27,237 nucleotides of DNA from assembly GCA_033853925.1 (NCBI GenBank), contig JAWOLC010000005.1, positions 1-27,237 on the forward strand, written 5' to 3'. The translations under genes and the position numbers were made by a program. Position 1 is the stretch's first letter. Every line of letters starts with the position of its first letter. The notes beneath the pieces are model-generated. The model was not told where the DNA came from, did no database searches, and was given only the letters and a program-made list of their open reading frames with translations. The DNA is from JANXPZ01 sp033853925. GTDB taxonomy: Bacteria > Eisenbacteria > RBG-16-71-46. This document shows, one piece after another, positions 1-6,265 of this stretch.

Positions 1-120
1 TGGCGTTGATCTCCTTGCCCGAATAGCTCACCACAACCACGGCGTGTCCCTCCTGGTGCGACCCCACCCTGTCGCAAAGCCGGATCCCATGGAGCCCCTT
101 GCCGCCCTTTCTCCACAGGG
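1..120 (-). CDS. Possible partial reading frame at the left edge; resembles a gyrase A C-terminal repeat
   Basis: One minus-strand frame is open from about position 120 to the left edge and has high G/C at third positions. Its translation contains GGKGLHGIRL followed about 20 residues later by VVVVSYSGKEIN. This pattern recalls a blade of the GyrA/ParC C-terminal beta-pinwheel (GGKG-x-x-GIRL ... SGK-x-I). No ATG with a ribosome binding site precedes it; the nearest candidate is a GTG at 67-65 without one. The rest of a gyrase subunit is not present to the right, so this is either the start of another protein, a remnant, or chance. The competing plus-strand frame over the same bases stops at about 125 and has weaker codon bias. 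The identity is a guess from motif resemblance only. Confidence 0.25.
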
Positions 121-580
121 ACCTTGAGAGCGGATGGTCTGCGCCTCGATCGCCGAGCACGGAGGCCCGCGACCGGCTCGACCGGTGCCGCCGAGTGGGG
201 TCGCCACGCTGGTTGGGGGCGTCCCGAACGACGCGCCTCGAGCCCGGTGCCTCGTCTGCGCGCGGCAGGCGTGTGCGGTGAGCCGGAAGCGGGGCGCCGC
301 CCTGTCAGCAGGTCTTATCGGCGCAGCCCCGTCGTGCCATTAGGGAAAAAGAGGCAGGGCCCCCGTCCGCGCGGGGCGCGGCCTCCGGCCCCCTGCCGGC
401 GTCGGCCCCCGCGGAGGGCGCCGACCCTGGCGAGACCTGGGACCCGCCGCTGCCCGCGCGAGCGGGCCCAGGGCGCAGCGAGCGTGAGCCGTGGACTCGG
501 GGACAGGCCGGCGGCTCGCCGGCTCCCGGGTGGAGGTCAGCCGGAGCGGGCCCGGCGGCCGCGGGCAAGACGGAAGGCGC
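121..580. other. GC-rich stretch with no convincing gene
   Basis: Long open frames exist here only because stops are rare at this base composition. Their translations are Arg/Pro/Ala-rich with no domain-like pattern and no ribosome binding site. The only structure I can support is the minus-strand terminator-like hairpin at about 345-397. Confidence 0.55.
345..397 (-). terminator. Possible Rho-independent terminator (minus strand)
   Basis: GGCAGGG at 353-359 can pair with CCCTGCC at 391-397, and a smaller CCCCG/CGGGG hairpin sits inside the loop. Read on the minus strand, the stem is followed directly by TCTTTTT. The polarity fits the minus-strand gene ending at 581. The stem is only 7 bp, the loop is long, and it lies about 185 bp past the stop codon, so this is tentative. 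Confidence 0.35.
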
Positions 581-1003
581 CTAGGGATTCACTTCGACGG
601 GAGCGTTCTCGCGGTGCAGCCAGATGCCTGGACGCTCGCGCAAGTGGGTCTGCATGCGTCCGCCGTCGCTGGAGTAATGGCTGAGGAAGATGCGCTTCAG
701 CTCCTCGCAGCGGCCGCTGGCGAAGTAGCGGCGGGCACGCGTGAACATCTCGTCGCGCTCGGAGTAGACGTACGCCGTCACCTCCGTCACGCGTTCGAAC
801 TGGGTCTCGCCATAGGCCGTGTCCGGCGAGTCCTCCATGTCGAGCCAGAGCGAAGCCCTGGGATTCAGCACCTCGAACTGATGCTTGTGCGTCATGAGGT
901 ACTCCCAGAGCCCGAAGATCTCGAGGGGCACGAAGCGCTCCGTCGTCGGCCCCGCACTTCCCGCGCGCCGAATCTCGCAGCGGATGATCTTCTGACTGCT
1001 CAT
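581..1003 (-). CDS. Orphan 140-aa protein of unknown function
   Basis: I do not recognise this family. The 140-residue protein starts at ATG 1003, preceded on the minus strand by GGGAGGG seven bases upstream, a strong ribosome binding site that supports it as real. The composition is ordinary for a soluble globular protein: many aromatic and charged residues, no signal peptide, no membrane segment. Visible landmarks are an early hydrophobic FVPLEIFGLWEYL segment (about residues 24-36), a Glu/Thr/Tyr-rich middle, and a charged helix-like stretch around residues 82-110. There are two cysteines (residues 9 and about 99) and no metal-binding cluster. It stands alone between a GC-rich stretch and a 354-bp intergenic region upstream, so the neighbours say nothing about its job. 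Confidence 0.75.
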   Translation of the reverse strand: MSSQKIIRCEIRRAGSAGPTTERFVPLEIFGLWEYLMTHKHQFEVLNPRASLWLDMEDSPDTAYGETQFERVTEVTAYVYSERDEMFTRARRYFASGRCEELKRIFLSHYSSDGGRMQTHLRERPGIWLHRENAPVEVNP

Positions 1004-1357
1004 GAGTCAACCCTCCCGGCGTGAGGGGGCGGCCCCACGGCCTCCCGTCGCCGCGGCGCTGGGGTCAAGAGTCCGTCGAAGTATCCCTGTCGGTTCCGTG
1101 GGATACGGCCACATGGCGCAGGTCCGTGGACGAGGGGCGGGAGCCGGCTCCGCGAAAGGACCAGCACATCCGACGCCATCTTAGCCGGGCGGGGAAGCAG
1201 GGTCAACGGCTTCCGTGCGCGCAAGTGCCTGCCCGGCCGCGTACTGGACGAGCGAGGTCAACCTCCGAGGCTTGACGCCTTTGCGCCAGCAAAGTAGCTT
1301 TGCCCGGGCTCGGCTGTTCCGTCTGCCCCCTGCGAGCACGAAGGAGTGGGGATCAGG
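1004..1357. other. 354-bp intergenic region between divergent genes
   Basis: This region separates the orphan minus-strand gene from the plus-strand acyltransferase. It holds the ribosome binding site of the orphan gene (about 1011-1017), a promoter-like element for the plus strand (1272-1300) and repeated CTTTGC half-sites. A 74-residue minus-strand frame covers part of it, but it is Arg/Pro-rich, lacks a ribosome binding site and looks like chance. Confidence 0.6.
1272..1300 (+). promoter_or_regulatory. Candidate promoter with overlapping operator-like half-sites
   Basis: TTGACG at 1272-1277 matches the -35 consensus at 5 of 6 positions. TAGCTT at 1295-1300, after a 17-bp spacer, is a weak -10 (3 of 6). 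CTTTGC (1279-1284), GCAAAG (1289-1294) and CTTTGC (1298-1303) alternate in orientation across the spacer and the -10, as repressor or activator half-sites would. It would drive the acyltransferase starting at 1358 and the coupled glycosyltransferase. Confidence 0.45.
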
Positions 1358-2251
1358 ATGTCTCGACTCATCTACGGCTGGCTGACGGCGTTGGTCGCGG
1401 GCATGCCGCTCCGGCTGGGATATGCCCTGGCGGACCTCCTCACCGAGCTCCACTTCCGCGCCTTTCCTTCGCGACGGCACGCCGCCTTGGCCAACCTGGC
1501 CTCCATCATGCCCCGGGCCACGCGGCGCGAGCGCCTCCAGGTCGTGCGCAGCATGATGCGCAGCTACAACCGCATGATGTTCGAGTTCTTCCGGCTCCCC
1601 CACCTGACCCGGCAGGAGCTGCTCCGCTCGATCGAGGTGAGCGGACGCGAGCACCTCGAGCAGGCCGTCGCCCGGGGTCGAGGGGTGATCCTCACCTGCA
1701 CCCACCTGGGCAACTGGGAGCTGGCCGCCGTGGTCCTGGCCCACTGGGGATACCGCCTGTACGCGGTGGCCGGCGTGCAGATCACCCGTTGGCTCACCCC
1801 CGCGGTCCGGGAGACCAAGTCGGAGCTGGCCATCCACACCGTGGCCCCCGAGGACGGCTTCCGCAAGCTGTTGCGCGCGCTCGAGCACAACGACCTGGTG
1901 GCGTTGATGGTGGACGGCGACATCTACAGCCACGGCGTGCCGGTCGAGTTCTTCGGGCGCGAGACCCGCTTCCCGGCGGGGCCCGGCGTGCTCGCCCAGC
2001 GCACCGGCGCCCTCATCATCTGCGGCTACTGCGAGCGCCTCGCACCTGGCCGTTTCCGGATCGTCATGGAGCCGGCACTCGACCCGGCACGCTTCCCCCA
2101 CACCGCCGCGCTGAACGCCGAGGTAGCCGCGATCTCGGAGCGCCACATCCGCGAGCACGTCGGGCAGTGGTGCATCTTCCGGCCGCTCTGGGAAGGCAGC
2201 CCGGCCAGCGAGCCCGAGGCGGCGGCCGCGGCCCGGAGCGCCGAGGCATGA
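1358..2251 (+). CDS. LpxL/HtrB-PatA family lipid acyltransferase
   Basis: This is a membrane-associated acyltransferase of the lipid A biosynthesis (LpxL/HtrB) superfamily, which also contains mycobacterial PatA, the acyltransferase of phosphatidylinositol mannosides. The catalytic HxxxxE box is plain: THLGNWE with His116 and Glu121. A later VPVEFFGRETRFPAGPG-type segment (about residues 193-209) matches the family's substrate loop. The N-terminus is hydrophobic. The 297-residue length is normal. I chose ATG 1358 over the upstream in-frame GTG 1346 because AAGGAG (1341-1346) lies upstream of the ATG, whereas the GTG has nothing. Its stop overlaps the next start as ATGA, so it is translationally coupled to the glycosyltransferase. 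That pairing mirrors patA-pimA of actinobacteria and favours acylation of a glycolipid, though a lipid A late acyltransferase remains possible. Confidence 0.85.
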   Translation: MSRLIYGWLTALVAGMPLRLGYALADLLTELHFRAFPSRRHAALANLASIMPRATRRERLQVVRSMMRSYNRMMFEFFRLPHLTRQELLRSIEVSGREHLEQAVARGRGVILTCTHLGNWELAAVVLAHWGYRLYAVAGVQITRWLTPAVRETKSELAIHTVAPEDGFRKLLRALEHNDLVALMVDGDIYSHGVPVEFFGRETRFPAGPGVLAQRTGALIICGYCERLAPGRFRIVMEPALDPARFPHTAALNAEVAAISERHIREHVGQWCIFRPLWEGSPASEPEAAAAARSAEA

Positions 2252-3390
2252 AGATCGGGATCGTCTCGCAATCCTACTACCCGCGCTACGGGGGCGTCAC
2301 CGAGCACGTGCACCACACGGCGCTCGAGCTGAGGCGCCGCGGACACGAGGTGACCATCATCACCTCGCGCTTCCGCCGCGGCGAGACCACCCGGGCGGCG
2401 GGGATCGAGAGAGTGGGCTACAACATCCTGATCCCCTTCAATCGCGCCTTCGTCGACTTCACCATCGGGCTGCGGCTGCGCGGCGAGCTGCGACAGGTGT
2501 TCAGGCGCCACGATTTCGACGTCATCCACACGCACAGCCCCAACGCCCCGACGCTGCCGGTGCTGGCCATCCAGGTCGCGACCTGCGCCCAGGTGGGCAC
2601 CTTCCACACGACCGCCGGGCGGAGCTTCCTGCAGGACGTCTGTCAGTCCTACCTCGCCCGCACCGTGGAGCGGCTGGACGCGCGCATCGCCGTCTCGAAG
2701 ACGGCCGAGGCGTCGGCCGCCCTCTACTACCCCGGCGAGTACCACGTCATCCCGAACGGGGTGGACGTGAACCGCTTCTGCCCGGAGGTGCGCCCCTTCG
2801 AGGAGTGGCGCCAGCCGGACCGCGTGAACCTCCTGTTCGTGGGGCGGCTCGACCCGCGCAAGGGTCTCCAGTACCTGATCGCGGCGATGCCCGAGATCCT
2901 GGAGCGGACGCGGGGGCGAGCGCGCCTGCTGATCATCGGGGACTCCTACCTTCGGCCTCGCTTCGAGGCGGCGGTGCCGGCCGCCGCCCGGCCGCACGTG
3001 CACTTCCTGGGTCACGTGCCGAGCCAGGACCTGCCGCGCTGGTACGCGACCGGCGACATCTTCGTCTCCCCCGCCTCGGGCAACGAGAGCTTCGGGATCG
3101 TGCTCGTCGAAGCGATGGCCGCCGGGCGCCCGGTCGTCGCCTCCGACATCCCCGGCTACCGGTCGGTCATCACCCCGGGTGAAGATGGCGTCATGTTCCC
3201 GCCCGGGGACGCGCGCGCCCTGAGCCGCGCGGTCGCCGCGCTGGCCGACGATCCCTGCCGGCGCCAGCGGCTGGCCGAGCGCGGGCGCCAGCGGGCGCTC
3301 GACTTCGCCTGGCCACGCGTCACCGACCGGATCGAGGCCGTCTATCGGCAGGTGCTGGAGCACCGGACAGCCTGCCACTCCGCCGCCTGA
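2248..3390 (+). CDS. GT4-family glycosyltransferase, PimA-like
   Basis: This is a GT-B fold, retaining glycosyltransferase (CAZy GT4) of 380 residues that probably moves a sugar from a nucleotide donor to a lipid at the inner membrane. The N-terminal domain has the acceptor-side GGV loop (residues 15-17) and an HTHSPNAPTLPVLA stretch near 94-107 closely resembling mycobacterial PimA. The C-terminal domain has VGRLDPRKG (198-206) for phosphate binding and the E-x7-E signature NESFGIVLVEAM (279-290, Glu280 and Glu288). The start ATG 2248 overlaps the acyltransferase stop by 4 bp. Family knowledge supports a mannosyl- or glucosyltransferase; the PimA resemblance suggests a phosphoinositol-type or similar lipid acceptor, but donor and acceptor cannot be read from sequence alone. 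Confidence 0.88.
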   Translation: MKIGIVSQSYYPRYGGVTEHVHHTALELRRRGHEVTIITSRFRRGETTRAAGIERVGYNILIPFNRAFVDFTIGLRLRGELRQVFRRHDFDVIHTHSPNAPTLPVLAIQVATCAQVGTFHTTAGRSFLQDVCQSYLARTVERLDARIAVSKTAEASAALYYPGEYHVIPNGVDVNRFCPEVRPFEEWRQPDRVNLLFVGRLDPRKGLQYLIAAMPEILERTRGRARLLIIGDSYLRPRFEAAVPAAARPHVHFLGHVPSQDLPRWYATGDIFVSPASGNESFGIVLVEAMAAGRPVVASDIPGYRSVITPGEDGVMFPPGDARALSRAVAALADDPCRRQRLAERGRQRALDFAWPRVTDRIEAVYRQVLEHRTACHSAA

Positions 3391-3400
3391 GCCAGCCCGA

Positions 3401-3420
3401 GCGCCGGCCGAGGACGGCGC
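3401..3420. terminator. Short hairpin between convergent genes
   Basis: GCGCCG (3401-3406) and CGGCGC (3415-3420) form a 6-bp stem with an 8-base loop in the 54-bp gap between the convergent glycosyltransferase and dehydrogenase genes. No T tract follows on either strand, so it may only aid termination. Confidence 0.25.
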
Positions 3421-3444
3421 CCGCCACCTAGCCGCGCTGCCGCG

Positions 3445-4665
3445 TCAGCCGAAGCGGAACGCCACCTTGACGCTTCCCGAGCCTCGTTTCTGCAAGGCGG
3501 TGGCCAGCGCGCGGCGGTGCTCGGCCAGAGGAAAGGTGTGGGTGAGCAGAGGGCGCACCCGAGCGCGCCCCGACGCGATCAGGGCCAGCGCCTCCGCGAA
3601 GTCGTTTCCACTCGCGCCGCCGTGGGCCGCCCCGCCGTAGCAGACGCTGCCTCGCAACGTCAGCTCCTTGGCCCACAGCGAGGTCCAGTCCAGCCCGTCG
3701 AGCGAGGCCACGTTGCCGAGGAGCACGACCGCGCCGCCGGCACGCGTGAAGCGCAGGGCCTCGTCCATGCCTTCGCGGCCGGCCACGCAGACGTAGGTCC
3801 GGTCGAAGCCCCCGACGGCCACGGGCGGGCCGACGAGCGGGCGCAGCAGGCGGGCCCCGCCGGCGCGCGCCAGCGCCTCGCGGAGGTCGTCCCCGCCCGG
3901 GAGCACGCGGGTGGCGCCGAGACGCCGCGCGTGCTCGCTCTGGAACTCGTGCCGGGCGACCACGGTCGTCTCCGTCCCGGGTGACAGCGCCCTGAGCGCG
4001 GCGAGGGTGAGCAGGCCGATGGAGCCCGCCCCCATCACCAGCACCCGCTCCCCCGCCCGCGGGGCATCCGCGCGCACCGCATGCACGGCGCAGGCCAGCG
4101 GCTCGACCAGGACGGCATCCTCGTCGGCCAGCGCGTCAGGCACGCGGACGAGCTGGCTCTCGTGGGCCACGAACGACTCGCCCCAGCCTCCGCCCAGGGA
4201 GCGGGTCGTCCCGATGAGCATCCCCGGCGGGAGCGCCCCGTCGGTGAAGCGCGAGCAGCGCTGCGGCTGCCCATCCGCGCAGTGCGGACAGGGAGGATCG
4301 AGACCGCGCGGTCCGCAGCCCAGCAGGGGATTCACGGTGACCCGCTCCCCGACGGTGAAGCCTCGCGCTTCGGCCCCCCGCTCCACGATCTCCCCCACGC
4401 ACTCGTGCCCGAGCACGAAGGGGAAGGAGGAGAAGGGCGAAGTGGCCGGGCTCGCGGCCAGGGTGACGATCGCCAGGTCGCTGCCGCAGATGCCCGCGAG
4501 CCGGGTGCGCACTCGGACCCAGCGGGGCCCGGGCAGGACGGGCTCGGGCACCTCGCCGTAGCGGGTGCAGGCATGGGGGCCCAGGTAGAGCGGCCAGGCG
4601 AGACGTCCCGCGGCCAGGGTCAGGAGGTAGGTGGGGACGGGCGCGGCGAAGCGGATGGCCCTCAT
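3445..4665 (-). CDS. Zinc-dependent medium-chain alcohol dehydrogenase
   Basis: This is an MDR-family NAD(P)-dependent oxidoreductase of 406 residues. Catalytic zinc ligands are visible: Cys60 in GICGSD, His87-Glu88 in LGHE, and Glu188 in VEPLA. Four structural-zinc cysteines lie at 117, 126, 129 and 137. The Rossmann dinucleotide loop is GAGSIG (212-217). The N-terminus carries an unusual hydrophobic insert (about residues 11-40) before the GroES-like domain. ATG 4665 overlaps the lipid-kinase stop as ATGA, making it the last gene of a four-gene coupled operon. In that setting it could reduce the ketone produced by the alpha-oxoamine synthase, a step done by an SDR-type 3-ketosphinganine reductase in known sphingolipid routes. 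That role is inference; the fold and cofactor type are well supported. Confidence 0.88.
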   Translation of the reverse strand: MRAIRFAAPVPTYLLTLAAGRLAWPLYLGPHACTRYGEVPEPVLPGPRWVRVRTRLAGICGSDLAIVTLAASPATSPFSSFPFVLGHECVGEIVERGAEARGFTVGERVTVNPLLGCGPRGLDPPCPHCADGQPQRCSRFTDGALPPGMLIGTTRSLGGGWGESFVAHESQLVRVPDALADEDAVLVEPLACAVHAVRADAPRAGERVLVMGAGSIGLLTLAALRALSPGTETTVVARHEFQSEHARRLGATRVLPGGDDLREALARAGGARLLRPLVGPPVAVGGFDRTYVCVAGREGMDEALRFTRAGGAVVLLGNVASLDGLDWTSLWAKELTLRGSVCYGGAAHGGASGNDFAEALALIASGRARVRPLLTHTFPLAEHRRALATALQKRGSGSVKVAFRFG

Positions 4666-5573
4666 GCCACGGCTCCGCCCCGTGCCGGCGTGACGACCCG
4701 CAGGGCTCGGGGCACGCAGCGGACTTCCAGCTCGGCGGAGGCCGCCCGACGGTACTCCCCATCGGTCTCGTAGGCGGGAGGCGAAGGAAAGCGCAGGCGG
4801 AAGGCCGGGGATCGCTCCGCGACGACCTCCGGCAGACCGCCGTGCGTGCCGCGCACCAGGGCGCGGAACAGGCCCAGGCGGCGCAGCGCCGGGGCGTCGT
4901 GGAAGGAGACGGCGTCCAGGTGCCCGTCCACCAGGCTGGCCTCGGGGGCGACGCGGAACGCCCCGCCGAAGCGGCGGGCGTTGGCCACGATCAGCATCAG
5001 GTGGCGGCGCGGGCCCCGGCTGGCTCCGTCGACCCCGATCTCGATGTCGACGCCGCCATAGGCGACGAGCTGCCGCAGGGCCGAGAACACGTAGAGCGTG
5101 GTCCCGCTCAGCCAGCGAATCCGGTCCAGGTCCTCGAGCACGGCGATGTCGATGCCGAACCCGGCGATGTTGAGGAAGTGCCTCCCCTCGATCCGCCCCA
5201 CGTCCACTCGCACGTCGGGGCCCTCGCGGGTCAGCCGCGCGGTCGCCGCCGGATCGGCTGCGGGCGCGCCCACGCTCTTGGCGAAGTCGTTGCCCGTGCC
5301 GGCGGCGATCAGCGCCAGCCGGCAGTCGGCGCCGGAGTCGAGGATGGCGCCCGCCACGTTGGACCACGTCCCGTCGCCACCCACGGCGACCAGGGTGGTG
5401 GCGCCCTCCTGGATGGCCCGGCTGGCGAGCAGGACCTCCTCCCCCGGGCGGGAGGTGAGCCGGATGTCCTCGATGCCGACGGCGGCGAAGCTCTCGCGCA
5501 CCTCCCGCAGACGCCGGGCTCCCGCGCCGCGGCCGGCCGCCGGGTTGACGATTACGCCGACACCGGCATTCAT
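4662..5573 (-). CDS. Lipid kinase, diacylglycerol/sphingosine kinase (YegS/LCB) family
   Basis: This is a 303-residue ATP-dependent lipid kinase with the DAGK catalytic domain. Visible motifs are the N-terminal VIVNPAAGRG (8-17), nucleotide-binding GGDGT (65-69) and GTGNDFAK (92-99), then NIAGFGID and a C-terminal VDGHLDAV segment typical of the second domain. The family phosphorylates diacylglycerol, sphingoid bases, undecaprenol or phosphatidylglycerol at the cytoplasmic membrane face. ATG 5573 overlaps the previous stop by 4 bp (ATGA), and its own stop overlaps the dehydrogenase start in the same way. Sitting in one operon with an alpha-oxoamine synthase, it is a good candidate for a long-chain-base or ceramide kinase supplying a lipid phosphate to the cytidylyltransferase encoded divergently. 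Plain diacylglycerol kinase activity is the alternative. Confidence 0.88.
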   Translation of the reverse strand: MNAGVGVIVNPAAGRGAGARRLREVRESFAAVGIEDIRLTSRPGEEVLLASRAIQEGATTLVAVGGDGTWSNVAGAILDSGADCRLALIAAGTGNDFAKSVGAPAADPAATARLTREGPDVRVDVGRIEGRHFLNIAGFGIDIAVLEDLDRIRWLSGTTLYVFSALRQLVAYGGVDIEIGVDGASRGPRRHLMLIVANARRFGGAFRVAPEASLVDGHLDAVSFHDAPALRRLGLFRALVRGTHGGLPEVVAERSPAFRLRFPSPPAYETDGEYRRAASAELEVRCVPRALRVVTPARGGAVA

Positions 5574-6265
5574 CGCCCCGCGAGGGCCGCCAGGGGACGG
5601 AGGGGATGGATGAGCTCCACGCCCTGGCGCATCCACTGCTCACGGAAGGGCGTCGGCGTCACCTCGTCGAGGTCGACGCCGGCCAGGAAGGGATGCGGGT
5701 ACAGCTCGAGGGCGCCCCGCTCCTCCTCGCTCTCCAGGAACGGGCCTCGCATGAAGAGCATGGACAGGTAGAGTCCGGCCTCGTCCTGGGAGAAGGTCTG
5801 GTAGCGGTGGTCCGCGGCCTGCCAGGGCACGCGCGCCGGAGCCACGATCGAGAGGGCGAGAATCGGCCGGCCGCCTTCGGCCGCCTCCACCTTGGCCGAG
5901 CCGTCGTCGCAGCGCAGGTCCACGCTCACGTCCGCGTCCAGGTGCGGCAGCTTCCAGACCTCCATGCCGTGGCGGCGCGCGGCGGCCGTGGTCGTGCCGA
6001 CCATGAAGGGATACATCGCCGACTTGGGCATGACCTCGCCGGGCAGGAGGCGGGGCGCCACCAGCACGGAGAGCACGATCTCGCGGTAGGCGCCCACCTC
6101 GCTCCGCTCGAAGTCGAAGGCCGTCACCCCCAGCACGCCCAGCCCATGGCGGGGCTCGACGGGCTGGAGGCCGCGCGGAATCAGGCGAATCGCGTTCGTC
6201 GTCGGGAATTCGAAGAACCCCATGACGGCCTCGCGATAGGCGTACTCGCGAGGGGCGGCACTCAC
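5570..6265 (-). CDS. Acetoacetate-decarboxylase-like protein lacking the Schiff-base lysine
   Basis: This 231-residue soluble protein has the acetoacetate decarboxylase (ADC) superfamily layout: an N-terminal PRGLQPVEP region, a central VMPKSAMYPFMVGTTTAAA segment, and GMEVWKLPHLDADV at residues 100-113. In true decarboxylases the matching segment reads roughly G-x-E-x-W-G-x-P-K-K-L, where a lysine forms the Schiff base. Here the P-K-K positions are P-H-L, so the canonical catalytic lysine is absent; a lysine at 105 is displaced by three or four residues. Classical decarboxylation is therefore doubtful. I chose GTG 6265 because it forms a GTGA 4-bp overlap with the upstream synthase stop; the longer open frame beyond it is only the shadow of that gene. 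The context suggests it handles the beta-keto product or a related intermediate of the alpha-oxoamine synthase. Confidence 0.72.
   Translation of the reverse strand: MSAAPREYAYREAVMGFFEFPTTNAIRLIPRGLQPVEPRHGLGVLGVTAFDFERSEVGAYREIVLSVLVAPRLLPGEVMPKSAMYPFMVGTTTAAARRHGMEVWKLPHLDADVSVDLRCDDGSAKVEAAEGGRPILALSIVAPARVPWQAADHRYQTFSQDEAGLYLSMLFMRGPFLESEEERGALELYPHPFLAGVDLDEVTPTPFREQWMRQGVELIHPLRPLAALAGR

Noticed and set aside
124..684. Plus-strand open frame of 186 codons
   Set aside because: Arg/Pro/Ala-rich translation, no ribosome binding site, and its end lies antisense to the well-supported gene at 581-1003.
1000..1224. Minus-strand 74-codon frame upstream of the orphan gene
   Set aside because: No ribosome binding site, basic low-complexity translation, and it overlaps the start region of the orphan gene.
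2026..3378. Minus-strand 450-codon frame opposite the glycosyltransferase
   Set aside because: The plus-strand frame has all GT4 motifs; the antisense frame has none and no start signal.
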